From the NCBI GenBank assembly GCA_017505465.1, contig JAFVPE010000030.1, positions 156,186 through 220,185 on the forward strand: DNA of 64,000 nucleotides. Direction: 5' to 3'. Shown piece by piece: positions 49,913-58,741 of the stretch. The first letter of the stretch is position 1; every line of letters starts with the position of its first letter. The notes under the pieces were generated by a model. It made no database searches, had not been told where the DNA came from, and saw only the letters and a program-made list of their open reading frames with translations. A program made the position numbers and the translations under genes. Origin of the DNA: Clostridia bacterium (lineage in GTDB: Bacteria > Bacillota > Clostridia > Christensenellales > Borkfalkiaceae).

Positions 49913-50012
49913 AAAATGCACGGAGAAAACTATGAAAAAGATTAAAAAATTATGGACAATCGGGCTTGCGGTTTTGCTTATGCTTTGTATGAGTATAAGC
50001 CTTGTGGGTTGT
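49400..50012 (+). repeat. 81-base direct repeat encoding the signal peptides
   Basis: 49400-49480 and 49932-50012 match at 77 of 81 bases, and all four differences are synonymous. The similarity stops at the lipobox Cys on one side and a few bases before the ATG on the other. Confidence 0.85.
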
Positions 50013-50345
50013 AAAAAAACAGGACCTGTTCCAAGCGGTCATTATTCTATGATAAGTCAAAATGAAGATGTTTATGTTTTTACCGAAAATGATATTCGCG
50101 ATAGTTTCGGTTGGGTAATTGACGGGGATACTGCGGAAGAATGGTGCAGTAGTTATTGCGATTATAAAGCAAAAATTGTTGAAAGGGACGGCAAAATCTA
50201 TTTTGAAGGATATAAGTGGAGAGATCCGTTAGACGTTTTGCTTGGGGACGGAGAAACGCGAGGTAATACCGACGTGTATCAAGTTGTATATAATGAAAGT
50301 GAACAAAGTATAACGTTATTTGCTTGTGCTACTATTTATGAATAA
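49932..50345 (+). CDS. Putative lipoprotein B, shared signal-peptide block
   Basis: A 137-residue lipoprotein with the same 27-residue signal peptide (Cys 27) as its neighbour but a different mature part. That part (HYSMISQNEDVYVFTENDIR and VIDGDTAEEWCSSYCDYKAK) looks beta-rich. Function unknown. ATG 49932 follows CGGAGAAAAC, again like its neighbour. AT-rich compared with surrounding genes. Confidence 0.75.
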   Translation: MKKIKKLWTIGLAVLLMLCMSISLVGCKKTGPVPSGHYSMISQNEDVYVFTENDIRDSFGWVIDGDTAEEWCSSYCDYKAKIVERDGKIYFEGYKWRDPLDVLLGDGETRGNTDVYQVVYNESEQSITLFACATIYE

Positions 50346-50396
50346 ACTTTAAAAATTACAATTACTTTGAAATACTACAACCAAGGAGGGGATTGA

Positions 50397-50747
50397 ATGG
50401 GCTTTGGAAAAGCGAACGTTTATGAAACGTTGGTTGGCGAGCTGAAAAAATTGATAGAGCTCGGAGTGTTGGCGAATGGCGAAAAGCTCCCGTCCGTGCG
50501 CGCGTATGCCGTGGAAAGGCGAGTCAATCCCACCACGGTGGCGAAAGCATATTCCGTTTTGGAAGAGGAAGGGTATATCGTTGTGCTTCTCAAAAAAGGT
50601 GCGTACGTCAGCTATGACCGTGGAAAAAATCGCGAGCAAACGGAAGCGATTCGGCAAGAGCTCCTTGCTTGGAAGACGGCAGGAGTGGAGCGTGGGCAGG
50701 TAGAACTGCTTTTGGAAGAAATTTACGGGGGTGAGGACCTTGATTGA
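50397..50747 (+). CDS. GntR family regulator, YtrA type
   Basis: A 116-residue short GntR-type repressor: winged helix LPSVRAYAVERRVNPTTVAK, then AYSVLEEEGYI, with a small dimerisation helix instead of a ligand domain, as in YtrA. It is first in an operon with an ABC ATPase and permease, and such repressors usually control the operon they belong to. GGAGG precedes ATG 50397. It overlaps the ATPase gene. Confidence 0.9.
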   Translation: MGFGKANVYETLVGELKKLIELGVLANGEKLPSVRAYAVERRVNPTTVAKAYSVLEEEGYIVVLLKKGAYVSYDRGKNREQTEAIRQELLAWKTAGVERGQVELLLEEIYGGEDLD

Positions 50748-51621
50748 GATTAAAAATTTAAGCAAAAGCTATGATAAAAAGAAGGACGTTTTAATCGATT
50801 TGACGGCAACGATTGCGGATGCGACGGTGTTCGGGCTTGTCGGAATCAACGGTGCAGGGAAGTCTACGTTGCTCCGCTTGATAGCAGGCGTTATGCGCGG
50901 AGATAGGGGGCAGGTATGCGTTGACGGCGAGGACGTGTATGAAAACGAGAGGGCGAAGAAACAGATTTTCTTCCTGCCCGACGATCCCTATTACACCTCG
51001 AACGTAACGGCGGAAGGGCTTGCCGATCTTTATCGCGCGACGTACGATTTTGATAATACTGCCTTTTTTGCCTATTTGGAAAAGTTCTCGCTCGATTCGA
51101 AAGCGCCTATCCGCAATTTTTCCAAGGGGATGAAACGGCAGGTGTTCGTTGCGCTTGCATTGGCGGTGAAGCCGAAATATTTGCTCTTGGACGAGGCGTT
51201 TGACGGACTCGATCCGCTTGCAAGACTCGTATTAAAAAAAGCGCTTGTGGAGCTTGTGGAATCGAAAGGCTCGACGATTATCATTTCAAGCCACTCCTTG
51301 CGAGAGCTGGAAGATATTTGCGACAGCTACGGTATTCTTGATATGGGTAGCATCACGAGCTCGGGCGATCTTGGCAACGATTTGCAAAAGGTATATAAAT
51401 TTCAAGTGGCGTTTGACCGTGAAATGACGCCTGAACAGCTCGGCGTGGAATATATGTCCGCAGAAAAGACGGGCAGGGTTATTCGCTTTATCATCAAGGG
51501 GGATAAGGAAGAAATTTTGGCGAAGATAAAGGCGTTGAATCCCCTTTTTGTGGAAGAAATTGACGTCGATTTTGAAGAACTCTTCATCGGCGAAGTACAG
51601 GCAAGGGGGTATCTGAAATGA
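50731..51621 (+). CDS. ABC transporter ATPase (YtrB/BcrA-like)
   Basis: A 296-residue ATPase. Walker A GINGAGKST, Walker B YLLLDEAFDGLD, switch His in ISSHSL. The signature is NFSKGMKRQ in place of LSGGQ, as in the BcrA/YtrB exporter group. A C-terminal domain follows (GEVQARGYLK end). Start at GTG 50731 overlaps gntR; a TTG at 50740 with GAGG just upstream would give the family-like MIEIKNLSKSY start and may be the true one. Contains a GGGGCAGGTA site. Confidence 0.88.
   Translation: MRTLIEIKNLSKSYDKKKDVLIDLTATIADATVFGLVGINGAGKSTLLRLIAGVMRGDRGQVCVDGEDVYENERAKKQIFFLPDDPYYTSNVTAEGLADLYRATYDFDNTAFFAYLEKFSLDSKAPIRNFSKGMKRQVFVALALAVKPKYLLLDEAFDGLDPLARLVLKKALVELVESKGSTIIISSHSLRELEDICDSYGILDMGSITSSGDLGNDLQKVYKFQVAFDREMTPEQLGVEYMSAEKTGRVIRFIIKGDKEEILAKIKALNPLFVEEIDVDFEELFIGEVQARGYLK
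50907..50916 (+). repeat. GGGGCAGGTA motif, copy 7
   Basis: Inside the ABC ATPase gene, read as Gly-Gln-Val-Cys. Extended by TGCGTTGAC, the same tail as the copy at 63093. Confidence 0.7.
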
Positions 51622-52676
51622 GAAAATTCTTTGCTTATGAATTCAAGAAAAGAATGTGGACGATGATCATTCTCACGCTGATTTGCGCCGTGCCGTACGT
51701 GGTTACGACGTTCGTGATGGACTCTACGTACGAGGGGTACGATTACAGATTGCAAATGAACGTGGATCACCCGATGACGCCGATGACGTGGATGGTATGG
51801 GTGGAGCTTTTAATTATGTGTTTCGTCGTACCCGTTTTGACCTTCTCGTTTAAGATGCGCAAGCGCACGCTCGATTGCTACTATGCTTTGCCTATCAAAA
51901 AAGAAAAACTCTTCCTTGTGAAGACGTTGATAGGGCTTTGCACGGTGTTTATTCCGTTTACGGCGGCGTATTTTAGCGGATTTTTCATTGTTTTGCTGCG
52001 TTTAGACGGCGTATATCACTTGGGTTGGTATTTTGTGCAATACCTTGGGCTGTTGTTCTTCGGCGTGTGTTTGTTCGGGTTTAATTCCTTTACCTTTACC
52101 CGTGCGAATCATCCTGCGGACGGCGTTGTGTTTATGCTTGCGTATACGTTCGTGGCGTTCCTTGTGCTGCTCGTGTTCGAGGTTATCGGCTTTGCGAAGT
52201 GGGAACATATAGAGAAGATGCTCTACTTCATTTCCCCTGCAGGGAATGCGCATTTTATGGTAAATACCGAAGCCTTGATTATGTACGGCGCACAGGATAT
52301 GGTGAATAATCCAAGCTATACTTGGAACGGTTGGATGTTCGCTATACCTGCGGTGTATGGGGTGATTGGCTATACGCTGCTGTTCACGACCTTGCGTTTT
52401 GAAAAGGCGGAAAATGCGGAGCAAAATTCCGATTCTTGGTTTGGCTACCGCGTACTTATTCCCATTTACGTAGCGTGTGTACTCGCCTTTGTCGGCTTGG
52501 TGGATTCGATATTGTGGTGGGTGCCCTTGTACTTTATGATAGCGAGCGTATCCGTCGTCTTGACGGTTATTTACCGCCGCAGTTTCCGTATCAAGGGTTG
52601 GTATTGGCTCATGCTCGGCATTGGACATGGGGTAGGTATGCTGCTTTCCTTTATCATGCATTTGAGCGTGTATTAA
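51618..52676 (+). CDS. ABC-2 type permease
   Basis: A 352-residue membrane protein with about eight hydrophobic segments, partner of the ATPase; it overlaps its stop by four bases (ATGA). It begins MRKFFAYEFKKRMWTMIIL, with a cytoplasmic KMRKRTLDCYYALPIKKEKL loop typical of ABC-2 permeases. Such GntR-ABC systems usually export peptide antibiotics or respond to envelope stress; the substrate here is unknown. Confidence 0.82.
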   Translation: MRKFFAYEFKKRMWTMIILTLICAVPYVVTTFVMDSTYEGYDYRLQMNVDHPMTPMTWMVWVELLIMCFVVPVLTFSFKMRKRTLDCYYALPIKKEKLFLVKTLIGLCTVFIPFTAAYFSGFFIVLLRLDGVYHLGWYFVQYLGLLFFGVCLFGFNSFTFTRANHPADGVVFMLAYTFVAFLVLLVFEVIGFAKWEHIEKMLYFISPAGNAHFMVNTEALIMYGAQDMVNNPSYTWNGWMFAIPAVYGVIGYTLLFTTLRFEKAENAEQNSDSWFGYRVLIPIYVACVLAFVGLVDSILWWVPLYFMIASVSVVLTVIYRRSFRIKGWYWLMLGIGHGVGMLLSFIMHLSVY

Positions 52677-52694
52677 GGAATGTTAAAAAAAGTC

Positions 52695-52732
52695 TTGCAA
52701 AAGGCGGCGGAATATGATATACTGTTGCTATG
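52695..52732 (+). promoter_or_regulatory. Leaderless promoter of tilS
   Basis: TTGCAA (52695-52700), 17-nt spacer, TATACT (52718-52723), six bases before ATG 52730. No ribosome site. Confidence 0.7.
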
Positions 52733-54043
52733 GTGGACTTGAAAAAATTTATTGACAAAAGAATATGCGTGGCGGTGAGCGGCGGAAGGGATTCCGTCGC
52801 CCTGCTGCATTATTTGAAAACGCAGGCGAAAGCTTGCGGTTTTCTCTTGTCTGCCGTACATTGTGAACACGGAATCCGAGGCGAAGAAAGTCTTGCGGAT
52901 ATGCGCTTTGTGGAGTCCATTTGCAAGGCTTGGAATATTCCGCTTTTCCTTTTTCAAGCCGATTGTCCCACGCGGGCAAAGGTGACCAAGCGCAGCTTGG
53001 AAACGGCGGCAAGAGAGTTCCGCTACGAGAGCTTTTCCGCCCTTATCGAAAGGGGGGAAGCCGACTATATTGCAACGGCGCATCATAGCGGCGACGAGGC
53101 GGAAACGGTGCTCTTCCGCATTGCGCGCGGTACGCTTTCGGGCGTGAAGGGCATGGATGAAGAAAGCGGATATTTGCTCCGTCCTTTCTTGGCGTGGAGC
53201 CGTGCGGACATCGACGGATATATCGAGGAAAACGGGCTTACCTATCGTGAGGATAGCACGAATGCGGACGTGGAATTTACCCGCAATAAATTGCGCAACG
53301 AGGTGTTGCCCCTTTTGAATGAAACGGTGCATGGGGCGGCGGAAAATCTCGTGCGCTATGCGTCGCTTGCGGCGGAAGACGATGCGCTTTTATACGAATA
53401 TGCCCGTGATTTAATCTGCGAAACGGAAGGGGGGTATCTCATTGCGTTTAGCGAGAAAAAACCGCTTTTTACCCGTGCTTGTTTGCTTGCGGTAAAGGGA
53501 TTGGGATTGGAAAAGGACTACACGTCCGCCCATTTGGAAAGCGTATTTGCTTTGCAAAAAAGCGAACGTGGCGCAAAGGTGGATTTGCCCAAGGAAATCG
53601 AAGGCGTAAAGACGGAAACGGGCGTGTTGCTCCGCATAAAAAAAGAGACCGTAGCCGTTGAAAAGCCGTGTGCGAAAAAATGCACGTTGGACGGATTTGA
53701 CGGGGGCAGGTACGAGGTTATTTTATCTAAAACGCCCATAGAAGGTGAAGAAAAGGGTTGGAAAACGCTGCGAATTGACGGAGATAAGCTTCCTGAAACC
53801 GCCGAGTTCCGTTTCCGTAAAGACGGGGATAAAATCGAGCGGTTTGGCGGCGGCACGAAAACCTTAAAGAAGTTCTTTAACGAGAAAAAAACGCCCGTCG
53901 AAGAAAGGGAATATATCCCTTTGATTGTAGACGGGGAAGAGGTGCTTGTCGTGTGCGGCTGTGAGATTTCCGAGAAGGTGAAAATCACCCCCGAAACGAA
54001 GAACGTTTTGTACGTCGTATTAAAAAAGAACGGTTGTGCGTAA
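52730..54043 (+). CDS. tilS: tRNA(Ile)-lysidine synthase
   Basis: Converts C34 of tRNA-Ile (CAU anticodon) to lysidine, essential for AUA decoding. 437 residues: P-loop SGGRDS at residues 17-22, SAVHCEHGIRGEES, TAHHSGDEAETVLFRIARGT and the substrate-binding C-terminal domain. NADVEFTRNKLRNEVLPLL fits the usual RNxxR pattern. The gene stands alone with a promoter six bases upstream. Contains a GGGGCAGGTA site. Confidence 0.93.
   Translation: MVDLKKFIDKRICVAVSGGRDSVALLHYLKTQAKACGFLLSAVHCEHGIRGEESLADMRFVESICKAWNIPLFLFQADCPTRAKVTKRSLETAAREFRYESFSALIERGEADYIATAHHSGDEAETVLFRIARGTLSGVKGMDEESGYLLRPFLAWSRADIDGYIEENGLTYREDSTNADVEFTRNKLRNEVLPLLNETVHGAAENLVRYASLAAEDDALLYEYARDLICETEGGYLIAFSEKKPLFTRACLLAVKGLGLEKDYTSAHLESVFALQKSERGAKVDLPKEIEGVKTETGVLLRIKKETVAVEKPCAKKCTLDGFDGGRYEVILSKTPIEGEEKGWKTLRIDGDKLPETAEFRFRKDGDKIERFGGGTKTLKKFFNEKKTPVEEREYIPLIVDGEEVLVVCGCEISEKVKITPETKNVLYVVLKKNGCA
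53703..53712 (+). repeat. GGGGCAGGTA motif, copy 8
   Basis: Inside tilS, read as Gly-Gly-Arg-Tyr, a different frame from the copies at 39949 and 50907. Confidence 0.7.
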
Positions 54044-54137
54044 AGCACTATTTTAATGATTGTGCCGTGACGCTTTAAAAGGTATTGCGCATTTGCGCTT
54101 TGAGAAATTCTATTTGATTTGTAAAAATAAAAAAATA

Positions 54138-54163
54138 CCCCGCCGCTCTTATGAGCGGCGGGG
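54138..54163 (-). terminator. Terminator of the minus-strand lipoprotein gene
   Basis: CCCCGCCGCTC / GAGCGGCGGGG with a TTAT loop; on the minus strand it is followed by TATTTTTTTATTTTT. Confidence 0.88.
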
Positions 54164-54183
54164 TTCAATACTTTATAAAGTTG

Positions 54184-55152
54184 TTAGGAACGGGTAATTT
54201 CCTTCAATTGGAATACGAGAGAGCCGAGGCCGTAAGCGTGCGGCGTTTCATAGCGGAGTACCACGTTGCGATAGGTGGAGGTATTGCCCGTTGCCACCCA
54301 AGCGATTTGCGAACTGCCGGAGTTGGTTGCGTCGATAGACATCGTTACCTTACGGTAAGCGATTGCGCGGGATTTGTCGCCCGTAAAATCTTGTCCGTTT
54401 TCAATCAAATCGAATTTTTGTCCGCTCTTGCCGTCCGCAAAAGAGAATTTAATCTTCTGCGGGTTGCCAACGAAGGGGGAGTAAGATTCTACCGTAGCGG
54501 AAGAAGTGTCCTTGCTAATTGCACGGAGCGCAACGAGAAGCTGCTCGTTGTCAATGAAATTATAGTCCTTATCGGGGCTAAATTTATCCTTGAAACTGAA
54601 ATCGGCATTGTCGGCGCTCGTAACCACGCAGTTGCCTTTGCCTTTTTCGTCGTACGTCGTTTGAATGGTATAATTGGAAATTCTATAACATTCGGACAGC
54701 TTGGTATGCTTGTTGCCGTTCGTGGGGTTATGAATGACAATCGTCTTGTTCGAAGAGATAGGCTTCAAGTTGTTCGCCGCTTCGTAGAAACGAACTTCGG
54801 ATACGATGCTATCCTTGAAAGGCTCGCTAGATTCGCCCTTGAAGGTATAGGTGACGTCGATATTCATTTCCGTCTTGAATACGTAAACAACCTTGCCGTT
54901 TTCCGTCGTGCTATCAAGCGTAGTAACAAGGCTGCCGTTGGTATACGCGAAGGTATAGTCGAGCGTTTCCGTTACTTCGGTAGGAGCAAAAGAAGCGTCG
55001 TATTTCAACGTTTCGTGAATTTCCGTGCCGGAAATAAGTGCGTCGCCCGTCCAATAATTGCCGAATTCCACCGTTTTATCGCCTGCGCACGCCGTAAGTG
55101 CTGTCAACGAGAGCAAAAGCGCAAATGTGGGAATGAGTTTTTTTGCTTTCAT
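54184..55152 (-). CDS. Putative lipoprotein, unknown function
   Basis: A 322-residue secreted lipoprotein (lipobox Cys 22 in LTALTAC). The mature part is rich in Thr and Asn and has many short beta-strands (LDYTFAYTNGSLVTTLDS, SNYTIQTTYDEKGKG). No family recognised. ATG 55152 follows CGGAGAC. The promoter (TTTACA-17-TATAAT) is divergent from that of addB. Confidence 0.8.
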   Translation of the reverse strand: MKAKKLIPTFALLLSLTALTACAGDKTVEFGNYWTGDALISGTEIHETLKYDASFAPTEVTETLDYTFAYTNGSLVTTLDSTTENGKVVYVFKTEMNIDVTYTFKGESSEPFKDSIVSEVRFYEAANNLKPISSNKTIVIHNPTNGNKHTKLSECYRISNYTIQTTYDEKGKGNCVVTSADNADFSFKDKFSPDKDYNFIDNEQLLVALRAISKDTSSATVESYSPFVGNPQKIKFSFADGKSGQKFDLIENGQDFTGDKSRAIAYRKVTMSIDATNSGSSQIAWVATGNTSTYRNVVLRYETPHAYGLGSLVFQLKEITRS

Positions 55153-55284
55153 AATACGTCTCCGTAAGTATTTTTTTAACTTTACTGACTTATTATACCA
55201 CATTCTTTGCAATTTGTAAAAACAAATTTGCATTTTCTTGCAAGTTTTTGTGAAAAAAAGCTGAAATTTTGCTCTTGCGTATGG

Positions 55285-55290
55285 TATAAT
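55285..55290 (+). promoter_or_regulatory. -10 box for addB
   Basis: TATAAT with a poor -35 (TGAAAT, 17 bases upstream). ATG 55325 follows a CAGAGGAAA site. Confidence 0.55.
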
Positions 55291-55324
55291 ATAAATATCA
55301 ATTCAGTAAACAGAGGAAAAACGT

Positions 55325-58300
55325 ATGAATTACATTATCAAGGCGTTTACCCTTTCCGAATGTATGGAAGCGATGGCGGAGCATGCGCAGGCATTCGAAC
55401 AGATGGGCGGAAAAAATATCATCTTCTGCGAGGATAGACTCACTCTGATTGCGGAGCGAGCGCTTTTGGCACGCAGTGGCGGTACTTTTCATAGCTCCGT
55501 TTCCACGTTTGCAAGATTTTTGAAAACGGACGAACGGGCGATTAGCAAGCAAGGCTCGGTGATGGCGGTGGGCGATATTATGACTCGTTTACAGCGAGAC
55601 GGCGCGTTGCAATGTTTCAAAACGGCGGCAAGCGTCGGCAAGAACGCAGGATGTATTTACGAAACGTTAGCGCAAATGAAGGCTTCCCGAATCACGCCCG
55701 AGGAACTCAACAATAGCATAGAGGAAATGAGGAAGGAAGCGAGCAAAAACGGCACGGAGAAGCTGCCCGACGATATGCTTTGTAAAAAGATTTCCGACCT
55801 TAAAATCATCTATGAAGAATACGACAAGTTTCTTCTTTCGAAGGGGTATTTGGACGAAAGCAAGTATTTGACGTTGCTCTCTGAACGCATCCGTAAAGAA
55901 GGGTTACTGAAAGGCTATAACGTATTTTTCCTTGGGTATAATTCCTTTACGAAGCAGGCAATGGATATGATCGCTGCGGCGGCAAAAACGGCGAACAACG
56001 TTGTCGGCGTATTTTGCGACGGGGAAGAATCCCTTTATACTCATCGCGTTGTCAATGCGTTTAAAGAGGCGCTCAAAGAATGCGGCGACGTGATGACGAA
56101 GGAAGTGAAAATACCGCTTGGCGGAGAAGCGGAACGCTTGCGCAAGGGACTGTTTACACCCGAAAAGATGGGCAAACCGACGTATACGGAAAATATTATC
56201 ATCTACGAAGGGGAAGATAAAATTGCCGAGGCGGAGTTCGTTGCGACGAAAATTCGTCGTGAAATGGGGGAAGATTCGGCTTTGCGGTATAAGGATTTTG
56301 CTGTGCTCGTGCCGAACGTAGCCGCATACTCCTTGCCATTGAAAAAGGTATTTGACGAATACGGTATTCCTTACTTTATAGATGAGAAAAAATCTCTTCG
56401 ACGTCATCCGTTGACGGCGTTTTTGCTCTCTTGCTTCCGTGTTGTGAAGGAAGGGTATTCCCCGAATGCGGTACAGGCACTCACGCAAAACGTGTTCTTT
56501 GGCGAAAGCGACGAATACCGCAACTATCTTTTGAAGTATGCAAATTATCGCGGCGGAGCAAAACAATCGATTAAGAATAACGAAATCATTGCCAAGAACT
56601 ATAATATTGCAAAAATGGAAGACGGCAGAGCCCGTTTGTTGGCGGCAACCGAGCCAATCAAGCTGAACGACACGGGATGTGGCTACGTCCAAGCGGTACG
56701 GGAAATTATAAAAAGCTTCGAGATTGATAAAAAGCTCGAAAAATTGAGCGATGATATAGACGATTTGGCGCAAAAGGGGTATTTGGCGCAAATTGCGCGT
56801 GCGCTTGACGGCGTGCTTGTCGAAGCGAAAATGCTCACGGGCGGCAAGGAAATGTCCGCTTCGGAGTTTGCCTCTATTTTGCAGGACGGGTTGGAAGCGA
56901 CGGAAATTTCTCTTATTCCTTTGAAAGCGGACGCAGTATTTATCGGTGACGTTACGGATAGCCGTATCGAAAAGGTGGGGGTATTGTTCGCAATGGGTAT
57001 GACGGATGAAGTGCCTAGATGCGGCGGCGATACCGCGCTTATTTCGGACAGCGATATCAAACGGCTTGAAACGCTTAAAACCTATTTAGAGCCGAAGGTT
57101 GCCGACGTCAACTTGCGTGCAAGGGAAAGCCTTTGTTTGAATCTTTGCACCTTTATGAAGCGGCTCTATCTTACCTATCCGCTCGGCTCGGACGGGGAAA
57201 CGCCTATCACGAGCGACGTATTCCGTTATATCGACAATCTGTTTTGCAGAAATGAGGAAGAAAAAGAAGAAGAAGAAAAACTGCTTCGGCGCAAGAAATA
57301 CGACCTTGAAGACTTCGAGTATAGCTGTTCGGCGATTACGCCTGCTGTTCGACAGTTTTTGTTGTTAAAGCGAGAGTATCTTTCAAAGGACAGTAAACAG
57401 CTTCGGGAAGAGCTGAAACGTCAAAAAGAACAACAACTCCAACCCCAAGCACCGTTGAGCGCGGAAGAGCAAGAAAAGGCGAACAAGCTTAAGGAAGAAG
57501 TGCAGGCGCAGGAGTTGAGAAAAGCGCAGTATTCTTCCGTTTATGCAGTGTTGAAGGAGCTCGGTGTGGACGCAATCGACGGGTATTGGGCAGGTCCTAC
57601 GGAGCAGGAAATTGTTACAACAAGCAAAGAGCTTCTTTTGAAAAACGAAAAAATATCCCCGACGGCATTGGAAAAATATTTCGAGTGTCCTTTTAAGCTG
57701 TTTGCAGGCAATGGTTTGCGGCTCAAAGAGAGAGAAGAGGCGGCAGTGCTTGCCGTGGATACCGGTAACTTCGTGCATAAGCTTTTAGAGAAGACGATGC
57801 CAAAGACGTCGGAAATCAAAACGGAAGAAGATATGCGCAAGTTTGCACGGGAAGAAGGCAAGAAATTGTTGAGCCACGCCATATACGAGGCGCAACAGGA
57901 TACCGACGTGGGCACATATTTCACGGAAAGGCTTTTGGAGGAAGGCGTAGCCGTTGCGTTGGCGGCATATCGGCACATTGCCAATTCGACGTTTAAAGTG
58001 GAGCACATGGAAAAAGAGATTCATGCTCCCTTCTTCCACGGCTTCGTAGATAGAGTGGACGTTGCGGACAGCGCTGAGCTTCACAAGAAAGAGGAAAGCG
58101 AGAATAGCATAGATAGCGCGGTCAGCGATAAAAATAGCAAAAAGTACGTGCGTATTGTCGACTATAAGACGGGAAGTATCGACGAGTCGGCAGGCGCATA
58201 TTATACGGGACGAAAGCTGCAAATGGAGTTGTATATGTCTGAGGTAAAGGGGGACCGTATTCCTGCGGGCGTACTTTATTTCCCTGCATCTCTCGATTAT

Positions 58301-58738
58301 ACCACAGACGGCGAGGGAAGATTTCGTATGAAAGGTTTTTTAAACGGCAATACCGAAGCGCTGAAATGCGCTGACGATGCCCTGCCTATCAAGGGAGCGA
58401 GCGAATATATCAGCGCGGCGTTAGAAAATCCCGCGCAGAGAACGTCGGTTATGAAAGAAGACGTTTTCCTTCAATTCCTTGACTATGCGAAATTTGTGGC
58501 GGAGCAGGCTACGAACGAAATTAAGAGCGGCTACGTCAAGGCTACGCCGTATAAGGACGGCTGTAAATTCTGTAAGTACGGCGGTATGTGCGGTTTTAAA
58601 AAGGACGTAGCGAGAGAGCGTAAAGAAGCGAAGATTGTGCCCAAGGAAATTGCGGGAATTGCAGAAGCTGTAAAGGCTGCACAGGCTGCGAAAAATGCGG
58701 AAAATGCACAAGAAAATAGTGAAGGGGGAGAGGAATAA
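55325..58738 (+). CDS. addB: AddB-like subunit of the AddAB helicase-nuclease
   Basis: Second subunit of the double-strand break repair nuclease that recognises Chi. 1137 residues. The C-terminal RecB-type nuclease has VRIVDYKTGSIDE and a four-Cys iron-sulfur site: Cys 788 (FECPF) and Cys 1080, 1083, 1089 (CKFCKYGGMC). The N-terminus MNYIIKAFTLSECMEAM lacks the GxxxxGKT Walker A that AddB of Bacillus carries. That recalls the ATP-independent RexB-type variant. It sits 3 bases before addA. A Glu/Lys coiled segment (EEEKEEEEKLLRRKK) divides the middle. Confidence 0.85.
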   Translation: MNYIIKAFTLSECMEAMAEHAQAFEQMGGKNIIFCEDRLTLIAERALLARSGGTFHSSVSTFARFLKTDERAISKQGSVMAVGDIMTRLQRDGALQCFKTAASVGKNAGCIYETLAQMKASRITPEELNNSIEEMRKEASKNGTEKLPDDMLCKKISDLKIIYEEYDKFLLSKGYLDESKYLTLLSERIRKEGLLKGYNVFFLGYNSFTKQAMDMIAAAAKTANNVVGVFCDGEESLYTHRVVNAFKEALKECGDVMTKEVKIPLGGEAERLRKGLFTPEKMGKPTYTENIIIYEGEDKIAEAEFVATKIRREMGEDSALRYKDFAVLVPNVAAYSLPLKKVFDEYGIPYFIDEKKSLRRHPLTAFLLSCFRVVKEGYSPNAVQALTQNVFFGESDEYRNYLLKYANYRGGAKQSIKNNEIIAKNYNIAKMEDGRARLLAATEPIKLNDTGCGYVQAVREIIKSFEIDKKLEKLSDDIDDLAQKGYLAQIARALDGVLVEAKMLTGGKEMSASEFASILQDGLEATEISLIPLKADAVFIGDVTDSRIEKVGVLFAMGMTDEVPRCGGDTALISDSDIKRLETLKTYLEPKVADVNLRARESLCLNLCTFMKRLYLTYPLGSDGETPITSDVFRYIDNLFCRNEEEKEEEEKLLRRKKYDLEDFEYSCSAITPAVRQFLLLKREYLSKDSKQLREELKRQKEQQLQPQAPLSAEEQEKANKLKEEVQAQELRKAQYSSVYAVLKELGVDAIDGYWAGPTEQEIVTTSKELLLKNEKISPTALEKYFECPFKLFAGNGLRLKEREEAAVLAVDTGNFVHKLLEKTMPKTSEIKTEEDMRKFAREEGKKLLSHAIYEAQQDTDVGTYFTERLLEEGVAVALAAYRHIANSTFKVEHMEKEIHAPFFHGFVDRVDVADSAELHKKEESENSIDSAVSDKNSKKYVRIVDYKTGSIDESAGAYYTGRKLQMELYMSEVKGDRIPAGVLYFPASLDYTTDGEGRFRMKGFLNGNTEALKCADDALPIKGASEYISAALENPAQRTSVMKEDVFLQFLDYAKFVAEQATNEIKSGYVKATPYKDGCKFCKYGGMCGFKKDVARERKEAKIVPKEIAGIAEAVKAAQAAKNAENAQENSEGGEE

Positions 58739-58741
58739 AGC

